Of a stretch of 44,930 nt of DNA, positions 1-9,131 are shown in pieces. Position numbers and translations under genes: made by a program. Below the pieces are notes generated by a model. It was not told the DNA's origin. It was given only the letters and a program-made list of their open reading frames with translations, and ran no database searches. The number at the start of each line of letters is the position of its first letter. Positions within the stretch are counted from its first letter, which is position 1. The stretch comes from Rheinheimera baltica DSM 14885 (GTDB taxonomy: Bacteria > Pseudomonadota > Gammaproteobacteria > Enterobacterales > Alteromonadaceae), in the NCBI RefSeq assembly GCF_000425345.1, contig NZ_AUDG01000034.1:1-44930 (forward strand), in the 5' to 3' direction.

Positions 1-54
1 GATCAGGAAAATATTTCTTAACTGATCGGCATTACACTTAGGTGCGGTTTTTTA

Positions 55-1080
55 TTACTCGCTGACAGCGGTAGACTCGCGTACCACTAGCTCTGGAATA
101 AACACTGGTTGTTTGTCTGATAACGTCTTGGTAGCGTTGGGCTTGGTATGACGAAATAACAACTCGGCAGCTTGTTGCGCTATGGTAACGTTTGGTTGGT
201 GTGCCGTAGTTAGAGGTGGCCAGGTTTGGCGCGAAAACGGGCTATTTTCAAAGCCGGCAATAGCCAATTGCTGTGGTATGGCAATATTCATCAGCCTGGC
301 ACTAAACAAGGCACCTGCGGCAATTTCATCGTTACAGGCAAAAATGGCGCTGGGCTTTTTACTCAGTTCCATCAGTTTTTGCGCGCCTTTCACACCCGAT
401 TCAAATGAATAGCTACCCGGTACAATAAATTTAGGGTTAGCGGCAATGCCTCGCTTGGCCAGTGCGGCCTGATACCCGGCTAAACGTTCACCGCTGGAGC
501 TATGCTCTTCGTCACCACATAAAAAAGCAATTTCGCTGTGGCCCAGCTCTAGCAAATGGTTAGTAATTTTAAATGCTGCAGTAAAGTCGTCTATTAACAC
601 GCAGTTACTCAGCTTGGGCGACGGCGTAGAGCCGGAAATAATGCGTACAAAATGCACACCAATTTTTTCCAGCGCCGCTGCGATTGAGGGCATTTCTGAG
701 AATGGCGGTGTTAATACCAGCCCAGCTAAACGAGAGTGCTGCACTAAATCGATAACTTCCTGCACGATATCGGGTGATTTAGCATTGGTGGGGTGAATAA
801 GGAGTTCATAACCATGTTTACGGCAGGCATCTAGTAAGCCTCGCTGCATATCAATAACGTAATAGGCGTTCGGGTTATCGTAAATATAACCAATACTGAA
901 CGAGCGACTACTGGCCAAATTGCGTGCTGCCGCATTCGGTTGGTATTGCAGTGCATTAACGGCAGCCATTACCTTATCAATAGTGTCTTTTCGTACTGAG
1001 GGCTCATTGTTCATTACCCTGGATACCGTTTTAATGGACACGCCGGCGTGGCGTGCGACATCATTGATGGTTATTTTCAT
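55..1080 (-). CDS. nagR: LacI-family transcriptional regulator, NagR-like
   Basis: This is a DNA-binding repressor of the LacI/GalR family, 341 residues, the usual family length. Residues 1-25 hold the LacI helix-turn-helix (TINDVARHAGVSIKTVSRV), and residues 45-56 hold the hinge helix with QPNAAARNLAS. The rest is a periplasmic-binding-protein-like sensor domain. The gene runs away from the TonB receptor/SapC/halogenase operon. Palindromes matching the NagR box known from Shewanella and Xanthomonas chitin regulons lie in front of four transcription units in the first 15 kb, so this gene is the natural candidate to bind them. The ligand (GlcNAc or its 6-phosphate) is inferred from the family and the neighbours. 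The start is the ATG at 1080; a G6 run about 11 nt upstream may act as the ribosome site. A degenerate box near 1152-1170 could mediate autoregulation. Confidence 0.82.
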   Translation of the reverse strand: MKITINDVARHAGVSIKTVSRVMNNEPSVRKDTIDKVMAAVNALQYQPNAAARNLASSRSFSIGYIYDNPNAYYVIDMQRGLLDACRKHGYELLIHPTNAKSPDIVQEVIDLVQHSRLAGLVLTPPFSEMPSIAAALEKIGVHFVRIISGSTPSPKLSNCVLIDDFTAAFKITNHLLELGHSEIAFLCGDEEHSSSGERLAGYQAALAKRGIAANPKFIVPGSYSFESGVKGAQKLMELSKKPSAIFACNDEIAAGALFSARLMNIAIPQQLAIAGFENSPFSRQTWPPLTTAHQPNVTIAQQAAELLFRHTKPNATKTLSDKQPVFIPELVVRESTAVSE

Positions 1081-1426
1081 GCTGTTAGTTGCCCCCCGAA
1101 ACTGACGGTGCTGTATATAACTACGCTGTTCGGCCTTTAACTTAGAGAAAGTATGACAGCGCTAGTCAATAATTGTATCGTTTTGAACTAATGGATACCT
1201 TTTTTTTGTCTAAACGGCAATTACTAATTTTAAAAAAATACGTTAGCTTATACAACCTGACACTCCAATATGGCTTGGCTATGACTTAAATTGTTGATTT
1301 TTATGACTTAATTTTTAATTTGTTGAGTGATGTCAACCTGTGTTAATTCTTTGGCCGCTTTTCTTACCTTATTATGATTGTTCAGCTTCGCTTACAATTT
1401 TCGTTTAAAATTTCGTCGTATTTGGT

Positions 1427-1455
1427 TTGCAATGGTAATTTTTTTTGTGTATGTT
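1427..1455 (+). promoter_or_regulatory. Putative promoter of TonB receptor operon
   Basis: TTGCAA at 1427-1432 and TATGTT at 1450-1455 are separated by 17 bases, each matching four of six consensus positions. The expected start, about 1462, falls at the upstream edge of the NagR box, the same geometry as at the other boxes in this window. Confidence 0.4.
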
Positions 1456-1462
1456 GACTTCC

Positions 1463-1480
1463 AATGACAGCGTTGTCATA
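1463..1480. promoter_or_regulatory. NagR-box operator before the TonB receptor
   Basis: AATGACAGCGTTGTCATA is an 18-base palindrome matching the NagR-box consensus I recall from the literature (AATGACARCGYTGTCATT). It lies 54 bases before the TonB receptor start and overlaps the predicted transcription start, a position expected for a repressor. Near-identical boxes occur at 10666, 11700 and 14697. Confidence 0.75.
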
Positions 1481-1533
1481 GGGTGTCCGGGAAGTGAAAC
1501 ATCAAAATTACAGATCAGGAACGGGAGAAGCAT

Positions 1534-4125
1534 ATGCAGCACAATAAAATAAATAAATGTGCCTTAGCAGTGAAACTGGGTTTGTTGGTGGGCAGTGCAG
1601 CATTATCAATGCCAGCATTTGCCGCCGATGAAGTTGAGAAAGCACAAGAAGTTGAAGTAATCGAGATACGTGGTATTCGTGCATCACAGGAAGCCAACTT
1701 AAACGCTAAGCGTTTTAATGATGGCACTGTTGATATGATCACTGCGGAAGATCTGGGTAAATTTCCAGATAAGAACGTTGCGGAGTCACTGCAGCGTATT
1801 CCAGGTATCACAATTCAGCGCCAGTTTGGTGAAGGCGCGGGTGTGTCGATTCGTGGTGCAGGTCTTGATTTAACGCTTACCACTCTCAACGGCCAGAATG
1901 TGGCTTCTACCGGTTGGTTTGTTTTGGAACCGGCAAAACGTAGCTTCAACTATGAATTATTACCTTCTGAATTAGTTGGCGATTTGGAAGTTTATAAAAG
2001 CTCTCAAGCTGACTTAGCTGAAGGTGGCGTTGGTGGTACGGTTATTGTTAACACCCGCAAGCCACTTGATCTGGACGCGCTGACCGCTTATGCGTCGGTT
2101 GAAGCTGCATATCAAACGGATTCAGGCGAGACTGACCCAATGTTTTCTGGCTTAGGTAGCTGGAAAAACGATGACGAAACCTTTGGTGTGTTAGTCGCAG
2201 GCGTTTTACAAAACCGCAGCCTGCAGCGCCAGGGTAATGAAGCTTTCTGGCAGTGGGGCGCAGGTCCGGTAGGTTTTGAACAAGACCGTGAACGCACCGC
2301 GCTAACTGCAACCTTTCAGTATCGGCCAACAGATGCTTTGAACATTGTTTTTAATGCCATGGATATGCAAATGGCAGCAAACAATACCAATTTCGCCTTA
2401 TGGCTTACCCAGGCAGATACGACCTGGGGTGATACTTCAGCGACTGAAGCGTGGACAACCTACCCAGGTTTAGATACCAGAACACCGGTTAAAGGCCCAT
2501 TAAATGTGGCATTTTGGCAGGCTCGTCCGCGTGAAGCGACAATGAAATCGAAAGTTTTCGATTTAAAAGTAGATTATCAGGGTGAGAACTACTTACTTGA
2601 ATTCCAGCTGGGTGATACCTCTTCTACCGGTGGTACTGATTTTGAAATGGTGTTGGAAGATGGTACTGGCGGCACACCGATTCCAGGTGGCTCATACGAC
2701 TTTACCGGTAATGTACAAACCTGGGATGTGAATGGTTTCGATTTAACAAACTATGATCCGGGCACGTTAGCCATGGGGACAGGTGCCAACTTTAATCGTA
2801 CACCAAAAAGTGATGAAGAAACCTATGCTCAGGCAGATATCACTTTTGACGTAGATTACGGCCCAATAAATGCCGTTAAATTTGGCGCCAAGGTATCGCA
2901 ACACAATACCTGGAGTCGCAAATTTGATTTTATTCAGGCTGATGGTTTTAACCCGGTTATTTCTACCGACGGTTTAAACACCGGTACGTTTGACATTGGT
3001 ACGGCAAACTACCAAATGATACGGTTTGATCCTGATGCGTTAAAAGCGTGGGCTCGTTCTAGTATTGTTGGTGAAACTGAAGATTTAGGCGCGTACAGCG
3101 AAATTGATGAAGATAATTTCGCGATGTACGCGATGGCGAAATTCAGCACTGAAGGTATCCGTGGTAACTTTGGTCTGCGTTATGTTACAACCGATGCGAA
3201 ATCGACATACTTCGTAGATGGCGTTCAGGGTTCAAGCAGCGCTGACTACGCAGAATTCTTACCAAGCTTTAACATCGCGTTTGATGTTGCGCCGGACGTA
3301 ATTGTGCGAGCGTCGGCAGCTCGTGTTATGGCACGTCCACAGTATGCTGATATGTATGTAAACCCAAATGTGATGGGTATTGATGATGATGTGCCAAACA
3401 ATCAGCGTTGGATTGTAGGTAACATTGGTTTAAAACCGTTCGTTGGCGACCAGTTCGATTTGGGTATTGAATGGTACTTTAATGCCAACTCGCTGTTATC
3501 AGCAGCCTTGTTTGCAAAAGATGTGAAGAACTTCGTTAATATCAGCACGAGCACCGCAACACCCGATCAGATCCCATTTGAGCTGGTACGTGAAGATGAG
3601 GGCGGCTTTGGTTGGATAGTTGAAGAGAAAGGTAACGGTAAAGATGCTCAAATCACGGGCATGGAATTACAATATCAGCAAGACTTCGGCAATGGTTTTG
3701 GTAGCATAGTTAACTATACCTATACCGACACATCAACTGATGCCGACACCTTTGCCGATTTAAACCCGGTACTGAGCGACAGCTCGCGTCACTCATATAA
3801 CCTCAGTGGTTATTATGAAAATGACGTATTCCAGGCCCGTTTGTCATATAACTGGCGTAGTGAATATATGATCCGTGAAGCCGGCTCATATGGTAACCGC
3901 TTGCACGATGATTATGGCTCGTTGGATATGAGCATTGTTTGGTCAGTCACTGACAATATCGACATTAAAGTCGATGCGGTTAATTTACTGGAAGAAGGGT
4001 CTAAGCAAATTGGTCAGAACCGCAGCGCTGCAGGCAACAACTACAATGGTTTTGCCTGGCAGTTCCCTGTGTTTCAATATGACTTAGCGCGCCGTATTTC
4101 TGTAGGTGCAAGTTTCCGTTTTTAA
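1534..4125 (+). CDS. TonB-dependent receptor, probable chitooligosaccharide/GlcNAc transporter
   Basis: This 863-residue protein is an outer-membrane TonB-dependent receptor of the Xanthomonas/Caulobacter type. A signal peptide (about residues 1-30, ending SMPAFA) is followed by a mature N-terminus with VEVIEIRGIRAS, which may be the TonB box region. The plug domain (residues 60-180) has VAESLQRIPGITIQR and SIRGAG. The rest is a long beta-barrel ending in an aromatic residue (SVGASFRF), as required for outer-membrane assembly. GGGAG at 1522-1526 serves the ATG at 1534. The NagR box just upstream and the nearby chitin genes suggest uptake of chitin oligosaccharides, by analogy with NagR-regulated receptors of related bacteria; the substrate is inferred. 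It heads an operon-like run with sapC and two halogenase-like genes, separated from them by a terminator hairpin. Confidence 0.88.
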   Translation: MQHNKINKCALAVKLGLLVGSAALSMPAFAADEVEKAQEVEVIEIRGIRASQEANLNAKRFNDGTVDMITAEDLGKFPDKNVAESLQRIPGITIQRQFGEGAGVSIRGAGLDLTLTTLNGQNVASTGWFVLEPAKRSFNYELLPSELVGDLEVYKSSQADLAEGGVGGTVIVNTRKPLDLDALTAYASVEAAYQTDSGETDPMFSGLGSWKNDDETFGVLVAGVLQNRSLQRQGNEAFWQWGAGPVGFEQDRERTALTATFQYRPTDALNIVFNAMDMQMAANNTNFALWLTQADTTWGDTSATEAWTTYPGLDTRTPVKGPLNVAFWQARPREATMKSKVFDLKVDYQGENYLLEFQLGDTSSTGGTDFEMVLEDGTGGTPIPGGSYDFTGNVQTWDVNGFDLTNYDPGTLAMGTGANFNRTPKSDEETYAQADITFDVDYGPINAVKFGAKVSQHNTWSRKFDFIQADGFNPVISTDGLNTGTFDIGTANYQMIRFDPDALKAWARSSIVGETEDLGAYSEIDEDNFAMYAMAKFSTEGIRGNFGLRYVTTDAKSTYFVDGVQGSSSADYAEFLPSFNIAFDVAPDVIVRASAARVMARPQYADMYVNPNVMGIDDDVPNNQRWIVGNIGLKPFVGDQFDLGIEWYFNANSLLSAALFAKDVKNFVNISTSTATPDQIPFELVREDEGGFGWIVEEKGNGKDAQITGMELQYQQDFGNGFGSIVNYTYTDTSTDADTFADLNPVLSDSSRHSYNLSGYYENDVFQARLSYNWRSEYMIREAGSYGNRLHDDYGSLDMSIVWSVTDNIDIKVDAVNLLEEGSKQIGQNRSAAGNNYNGFAWQFPVFQYDLARRISVGASFRF

Positions 4126-4149
4126 CGGAAACTGCTAAGTGAATAACGA

Positions 4150-4174
4150 GGGAAGTGCATGCACTTCCCTTTTT
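4150..4174 (+). terminator. Rho-independent terminator after TonB receptor
   Basis: A perfect 20-base inverted repeat (GGGAAGTGCATGCACTTCCC, 4150-4169) is followed by five T. It sits between the TonB receptor and sapC, so the downstream genes are either transcribed by read-through at lower level or have their own promoter in the remaining 56 bases. Confidence 0.75.
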
Positions 4175-4230
4175 CATCTATACGCAACAGTGTATGTTAT
4201 TCATACCTGTGAAGAACAAGAGCGCGAAGT

Positions 4231-4938
4231 ATGAACGCTATTACCCCCTTAACAAAAGAAGTGCATGGTACGTTTAAGCTGGCAAGCGATACACGTTATC
4301 CTCAGGTTAAAACAGAACATTTATTGCCTGTGGTCGTGCATGAATTTACAGCTTTGGCATTAGAGTATGCCATTGTGTTTGTCAAAAATGCGGAAACTGG
4401 CGCATTTCAGTCGGTGTTGCTAACAGGGCTAAACACAGGGCAAAATCTCTATTTTAGTGAGAAGGGCTGGCAAGCTGATGCCGTGCCTCTGGTGGTGCGT
4501 AATTATCCTTTATTGCTGATCCAAGATCCTAATGATGAGCAACAATTGCTGGTTGGCGTTAACGAGAGTTCTACCTTATTGAATGCCAGTGAAGGTGACG
4601 CCTTGTTTGATGCTGACGGTAACGAAACACACTTTTTACAACAACGTAAGCAAAAACTAGCCGACTTTTTAAAATTCACCCAAGTTACCGCTGCCTTTAT
4701 AACCAGCCTCACCGAACTAAACTTGCTCGCGCCACAGAAGCTAACCGTGACAGTGCAACAAAATAAGCAGGAATTAAACGGTCTGTATTTGCTAGACGAA
4801 GATAAGCTTAATGCGTTAGACACAGACAGCTTTTCAAGTTTACGCCAGCGTGGCTTTTTAGCGCCAATTTATGCGCATTTAATGTCGCTACGTAATATTG
4901 AACGCTTGGTGAAAAAGGCTGCCAAGCAAGGCGAGTAA
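4231..4938 (+). CDS. SapC family protein (copy 1)
   Basis: This 235-residue soluble-looking protein belongs to the SapC family, named after a Campylobacter S-layer-associated gene; its biochemical role is not established. HLLPVVVHEFTALALEY (residues about 30-46) and the later VPLVVRNYPLLLIQD are the conserved blocks. No signal peptide or membrane segment is visible. Such genes often accompany TonB receptors and halogenase-like genes in carbohydrate-uptake loci of Proteobacteria, and that is the arrangement here. A second copy of identical length lies at 10884-11591, so two paralogues bracket the halogenase/sulfotransferase block. The stop is two bases before the next ATG, so translation is probably coupled to the first halogenase. 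Confidence 0.8.
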   Translation: MNAITPLTKEVHGTFKLASDTRYPQVKTEHLLPVVVHEFTALALEYAIVFVKNAETGAFQSVLLTGLNTGQNLYFSEKGWQADAVPLVVRNYPLLLIQDPNDEQQLLVGVNESSTLLNASEGDALFDADGNETHFLQQRKQKLADFLKFTQVTAAFITSLTELNLLAPQKLTVTVQQNKQELNGLYLLDEDKLNALDTDSFSSLRQRGFLAPIYAHLMSLRNIERLVKKAAKQGE

Positions 4939-4940
4939 CC

Positions 4941-6506
4941 ATGACAACATCTGCAAGCGCTGATGGCGCCGTAAAGCATATTTTAGTGGTTGGCGGCGGC
5001 ACGGCAGGTTGGTTAACCGCGTGTCACCTGGCAAAGGCGCTTAGCTGTAAGGAACACACTGCGGTTCAGGTGACATTAGTTGAGTCACCTGACATTCCGA
5101 CCATTGGTGTGGGCGAGGGCACCGTGCCCGCTATCCGGCAGAGTTTGCAGTATCTTGGTATCAGTGAAACCGATTTAATTCGCCATTGCGATGCCACTTT
5201 TAAGCAAAGTATCCGCTTTGTCGATTGGATGGCACCTACCGCAGGAAAAACGCATTACTACCATCATGTATTTGATTACCCTGAGCGGCAAGACTTTAAA
5301 CTGACACCTTATTGGCTGCTGTCCCAACGTCAGCAGTCTTATGCTGATACTCTGGGTATCCAAAGCCGGATTTGTGATCTTGGTTTGGCTCCCAAGCTGA
5401 TTACCCAGCCAGAATATGATGGCGTAACTAACTATGCGTATCATTTAGACGCAGCAAAGTTTGCTGCACTGCTTACCCGACATGGCACTAACGTACTGGG
5501 TGTGCACCATATTAAAGCCAATGTAAAGCAGGTTGAAACTAGCGCAGATGGTGCTATTGCAGCTATAGACACCGACACAGCGGGCAAGCTAACAGCCGAT
5601 TTATATGTTGACTGCAGCGGTTTTCAGGCCTTGTTAATTGGCCAGGCGCTGGGCGTAAAATTTATTGCCAAAAACGACGTGTTGTTTTGTGATAGTGCGA
5701 TTGCGGTACAGGTACCTTACACCGATCCCTCGGCGCCCATTGCCAGTAGTACATTGGCAACAGCACAATCTGCGGGCTGGATTTGGGATATAGGCCTGCC
5801 TACACGCCGTGGTGTGGGATATGTTTATAGTAGTAAATACTGCAGTAGCGCTGAAGCGGAAACGGCTTTACGGGCTTATATCGGTAAAGGCGCCGATGCA
5901 CTAAGTTACCGGCAAATCCCAATGCATGTAGGGTATCGCGAGCACTTTTGGCAAAAAAATTGTGTGGCGATTGGTTTGTCACAAGGTTTTGTCGAGCCGC
6001 TAGAAGCGACGGGGCTATTGGTGTATGACGCCTGTGCCCGAATGCTGGCCGATACCTTACCCGCGCACTCTCAGCAGTTTGGCCTCGCGGCGGCGCGGTT
6101 TAATCAGCATGTGCGCAGTGCCTGGGACAATGTTATTGATTTTATTAAACTGCATTACTGTTTATCTGACCGACAAGACAGCGCATTTTGGCGTGACAAT
6201 CGTGATGAAAATACCATTCCGCTTAGTTTGCAACATAAGTTAGCGCAGTGGCGGTGTCAGGTACCCAGTGCTTACGATTTCCCAGGCCGGTTCGATATTT
6301 TCCATGTCGACAATTATTTGTATGTGCTTTACGGCATGCACTTTGATACTGACATTAGCATGCTGCGTCACCGGTTAGTGCAACATGAACGTGCGTCGCA
6401 GTTAGTTGCCAGCAATCAACAGTATTTAAAGCAAGCCCTGCAGGTATTATTGCCACATCGCCAATTAATTGAGCGCATTAAGCAATATGGGCTGTCTGCT
6501 ATCTAA
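4941..6506 (+). CDS. Flavin-dependent tryptophan halogenase family protein (copy 1)
   Basis: This 521-residue FAD-dependent halogenase-fold protein has a dinucleotide motif VVGGGTAG at residues 16-23. Lys88 in ATFKQSIRF aligns with the essential lysine of PrnA/RebH. Glu355 in EPLEATG aligns with the catalytic glutamate. The hallmark WxWxIP segment is present as WIWDIG (280-285), with Gly replacing Pro. Both catalytic residues are kept, so the enzyme is probably active, but its substrate is unlikely to be free tryptophan. BrvH and Xanthomonas relatives, encoded beside TonB receptors, brominate indole-like compounds in vitro, and their natural substrate is unknown. The gene sits 2 bases after sapC and 80 bases before a second halogenase. 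I see no dedicated flavin reductase gene nearby. Calling it a tryptophan halogenase is a family name, not a function. Confidence 0.82.
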   Translation: MTTSASADGAVKHILVVGGGTAGWLTACHLAKALSCKEHTAVQVTLVESPDIPTIGVGEGTVPAIRQSLQYLGISETDLIRHCDATFKQSIRFVDWMAPTAGKTHYYHHVFDYPERQDFKLTPYWLLSQRQQSYADTLGIQSRICDLGLAPKLITQPEYDGVTNYAYHLDAAKFAALLTRHGTNVLGVHHIKANVKQVETSADGAIAAIDTDTAGKLTADLYVDCSGFQALLIGQALGVKFIAKNDVLFCDSAIAVQVPYTDPSAPIASSTLATAQSAGWIWDIGLPTRRGVGYVYSSKYCSSAEAETALRAYIGKGADALSYRQIPMHVGYREHFWQKNCVAIGLSQGFVEPLEATGLLVYDACARMLADTLPAHSQQFGLAAARFNQHVRSAWDNVIDFIKLHYCLSDRQDSAFWRDNRDENTIPLSLQHKLAQWRCQVPSAYDFPGRFDIFHVDNYLYVLYGMHFDTDISMLRHRLVQHERASQLVASNQQYLKQALQVLLPHRQLIERIKQYGLSAI

Positions 6507-6586
6507 TTAAGGTTGCATTGGGAATAACTTGGCGATACGAACAATAAACTATGCGAAGAACAAACTAAGCGAAGAATAAAATAACT

Positions 6587-8092
6587 ATGCAAACAGCAAA
6601 AAAACTCACCATTGTTGGCGGCGGCGCTGCAGGCTGGATGACGGCGATCTATCTGAATAAGTACTTTAACAGTCAGCAGATAAACTTTGCTATCAGCGTA
6701 ATCGAAAGCCCTGATATCGGCATTATCGGTGTGGGTGAAGCTACGGTGCATAGTATTCGTTACTTCTTTGCCGCCATGGGGCTGGACGAAGCGGAACTGA
6801 TGCGGCGTTCACATGGTACGTTAAAAACCGGTATTTTGTTTCGCAACTGGATGCAACCGGTGCAGGGGCAGATGCACGAGTATTTTCATCCGTTTGAGCA
6901 GCAGCAACTGGGACAAGATATAGATATCTCAAGCAGTTGGTTACTCACCGCCCGTTACAAACAAGAGCGTTACGATGAAGGTGTGAGCTTAAGTGCTCAC
7001 CTGATTAAATCGCTAAAGAGCCCTAAAGCTGAGCGCTCGCTACCTTATCAGGGCGTTGTACCTTATGGCTATCACCTGGATGCGGTTTTGATGGCTCGCT
7101 ATCTGCGTGAACATGCCATCGATGCCGGCGTTAACTATATCGAGGATACCATTAGCCGCGTTATTACCTCTGATGGCAATATATCGGCAGTATGCTCTTG
7201 CAGCAATACTTACACCGCCGATGTGTTTATTGATGCTACGGGCTTCTCTGGCCTGTTGATTGAATCGTTACAAAAGGATAATTGGCAGAGCTTTGCCGAT
7301 GCCTTGCCTTGTAACCGTGCTGTGGCGTTGCAGCGCGAACATGGCGAAGGGTATACGCCTAAGCCTTACACCACGGCAACCGCGTTGAGCAATGGCTGGG
7401 TGTGGCAAATTGATTTATCGTCACGTCAGGGCACCGGTTACGTCTACGATGGTAACCGTTTAACCCCAGAGCAAGCTGAGCAAGAGCTAAGGGAGTTTTT
7501 AGGGCCAGAGTCAAAGGTATTAAAAACCCGCCATTTACATATGAAAGTAGGGTGTCGTAAAGCGTTTTGGCTGGGAAATTGTATTGCGATAGGCTTGTCA
7601 GGTGGCTTTATTGAACCACTGGAATCAACTGGCTTACATTTGATAAATTTAGGGGCGCGTTTACTTGGCACACATTTAAACACCGGGGTTATTGCACAGC
7701 CTGTGCGTGATGCTTATAACAAAACAATGAACGGTTTTTATGACGATTTAAAACAGTTTATTGTGCTGCATTATTGTTTGACCAATCGTGACGACACCGA
7801 GTTTTGGCGCAACGCTGCCAAGACTGCCGCAACATGTGATGGTTTGGTTGAAAAACTGGCGCTGTGGCAACACAAAATATGTGAGTATCATGACTTAGCA
7901 GGCGGTTTTGCCACCACCTTCACCGATGAAAATTATCGTTTTGTTTTGTATGGTATGCAGCACTATCCCGCATTGCAGATGCAGTTGGGTGATGCGGCAC
8001 AAAAGCCGTTCAGTCTGTTGCAGCAGCGGGTGCAGCAAGCCTTGAATATGACCATGACGCATCAGCAATATCTCGCCGGTATTGGCGGATAG
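6587..8092 (+). CDS. Flavin-dependent tryptophan halogenase family protein (copy 2)
   Basis: This 501-residue protein is a second halogenase-fold paralogue. The FAD motif IVGGGAAG lies at residues 9-16. Lys80 in GTLKTGILF and Glu346 in EPLESTG match the catalytic pair of PrnA/RebH. The WxWxIP position reads WVWQID (271-276), so proline is replaced by Asp. The deviation differs from that in the upstream paralogue (Gly), which suggests the two enzymes have different substrates or act on one substrate in sequence. The gene follows the first halogenase after 80 bases and probably shares its transcript. It converges on the TSUP permease gene, with only 25 bases between the two stops. Confidence 0.82.
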   Translation: MQTAKKLTIVGGGAAGWMTAIYLNKYFNSQQINFAISVIESPDIGIIGVGEATVHSIRYFFAAMGLDEAELMRRSHGTLKTGILFRNWMQPVQGQMHEYFHPFEQQQLGQDIDISSSWLLTARYKQERYDEGVSLSAHLIKSLKSPKAERSLPYQGVVPYGYHLDAVLMARYLREHAIDAGVNYIEDTISRVITSDGNISAVCSCSNTYTADVFIDATGFSGLLIESLQKDNWQSFADALPCNRAVALQREHGEGYTPKPYTTATALSNGWVWQIDLSSRQGTGYVYDGNRLTPEQAEQELREFLGPESKVLKTRHLHMKVGCRKAFWLGNCIAIGLSGGFIEPLESTGLHLINLGARLLGTHLNTGVIAQPVRDAYNKTMNGFYDDLKQFIVLHYCLTNRDDTEFWRNAAKTAATCDGLVEKLALWQHKICEYHDLAGGFATTFTDENYRFVLYGMQHYPALQMQLGDAAQKPFSLLQQRVQQALNMTMTHQQYLAGIGG

Positions 8093-8117
8093 TGCGATAT
8101 TGCTATTCGTGTTTTAA

Positions 8118-9131
8118 CTAGCTTTGTGTCCGGTATTGCACTAGTGATGCGCCTTTTTGCCGCAGCTTTTCAAAACCAAGCAAGCATAGCAATACCGCGA
8201 TTAACGACAAGGTAATACCCACGGCGCCAAGGCGTGAAAATTCCGCATACATGGTCCAGATAAATTGCAGCACACATAAAAATGCCACTACAAGTAATGT
8301 TGGTTTTCGGCCAACCAGCGCCACAATATACACGCCCAGGGGAGCACCTAGTGCCACAACAGGTGCTGCAGCCAGCCAGTTATCAAATACGCCCGGTTGC
8401 ATGCCGGTGGTCAGGTTTTTTACAATGACACCCAGTACTGAGGTGAACGCCATAATAATTACTGAGGTGGGGATGGCGATTTTAAGATCTGTGCGACATA
8501 ACAGTACCAGCGCAGTGTAAAGCACCATATCAATACCAACCCCCGTTACGGCTGCAACTGTACTACCCGCTAATAAACCAATCCAAATGCCGGCACGAAA
8601 ATCCCAGCGCTCGTTAAACTCTGTCATACCATGGTGCCGGGCAATTTCTTGTAGTCGATATAAATGCAATAAGCCAAAACTGGCCCAGACAACAGCAAAC
8701 ACTAGTTTAATCAATAACTCAGGTATATAAGGGGCAATAAACCAAATGCCTAATGGTGTGCCTATTAAGCTGCCGAGCATAGCGCCTTTAAGCATGGCCC
8801 AGGCAATGGGCTGCCGCCGGGCCAGGATGAAAATGCTGGCGCTGGTCATGCCGATAGCTTGTACCGCAAAACTAAAATCACGTCCTAAGGTTGCCGGTAA
8901 GTCAAACAGCAGTACCAGCACAGGAAAACCTACCGTACCGCCACCCATAGGCGTGGACCCTGCGGCATAGCTACCAATTGCCATTGCAAGCGCAATGGGC
9001 CAATGTGCTTTAGTTTCTTGCCAGTAACCCAAACCCAACACCAAATACAGCCAAACAGCATAAAAAACGCCTAAAGCAAGTAGCCAGGGAAGTAACGGTT
9101 TTAAAGCTTTAAAGCGCATAGCTTTGCTCAT
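8118..9131 (-). CDS. Sulfite exporter TauE/SafE (TSUP) family permease
   Basis: This inner-membrane protein of the TSUP (TauE/SafE) family has about eight hydrophobic segments. The two-fold family signature is visible as AAGSTPMGGGTVGFP near the N-terminal half and TGVGIDMVLYTALVLL in the second half. Family members move sulfite, sulfoacetate or other organosulfur anions. The gene overlaps the end of the sulfotransferase gene, so the pair is translationally linked, and a role in exporting or importing a sulfur compound used by that enzyme is an inference. I chose the ATG at 9131 (MSKAMRF); 9119 (MRFKAL) is an equally reasonable start. The ATG at 9203 would add 24 unlikely residues and a 95-base overlap. 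The protein is about 337 residues. Confidence 0.75.
   Translation of the reverse strand: MSKAMRFKALKPLLPWLLALGVFYAVWLYLVLGLGYWQETKAHWPIALAMAIGSYAAGSTPMGGGTVGFPVLVLLFDLPATLGRDFSFAVQAIGMTSASIFILARRQPIAWAMLKGAMLGSLIGTPLGIWFIAPYIPELLIKLVFAVVWASFGLLHLYRLQEIARHHGMTEFNERWDFRAGIWIGLLAGSTVAAVTGVGIDMVLYTALVLLCRTDLKIAIPTSVIIMAFTSVLGVIVKNLTTGMQPGVFDNWLAAAPVVALGAPLGVYIVALVGRKPTLLVVAFLCVLQFIWTMYAEFSRLGAVGITLSLIAVLLCLLGFEKLRQKGASLVQYRTQS

Larger units (their letters stand above)
1081..1533. other. Intergenic region between nagR and the TonB receptor
   Basis: This 453-base AT-rich gap holds no convincing coding frame. It must contain the divergent promoters of the regulator (leftward) and the TonB receptor operon (rightward). 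A perfect-core NagR box lies at 1463-1480, with a promoter-like pair just before it. A degenerate, one-base-expanded copy of the box is present at 1152-1170. Long A and T runs fill most of the rest, and I see nothing else in it. Confidence 0.6.

Noticed and set aside
1-27. GATCAG...CTGATC inverted repeat at the left edge as terminator or mobile end
   Set aside because: Arms of only 6 bases with a 15-base AT-rich loop; no U tract adjacent and no target duplication visible.
4941-8092. Classical halogenated secondary-metabolite cluster
   Set aside because: No polyketide, peptide synthetase or dedicated flavin reductase genes nearby; the neighbours are uptake and chitin genes.
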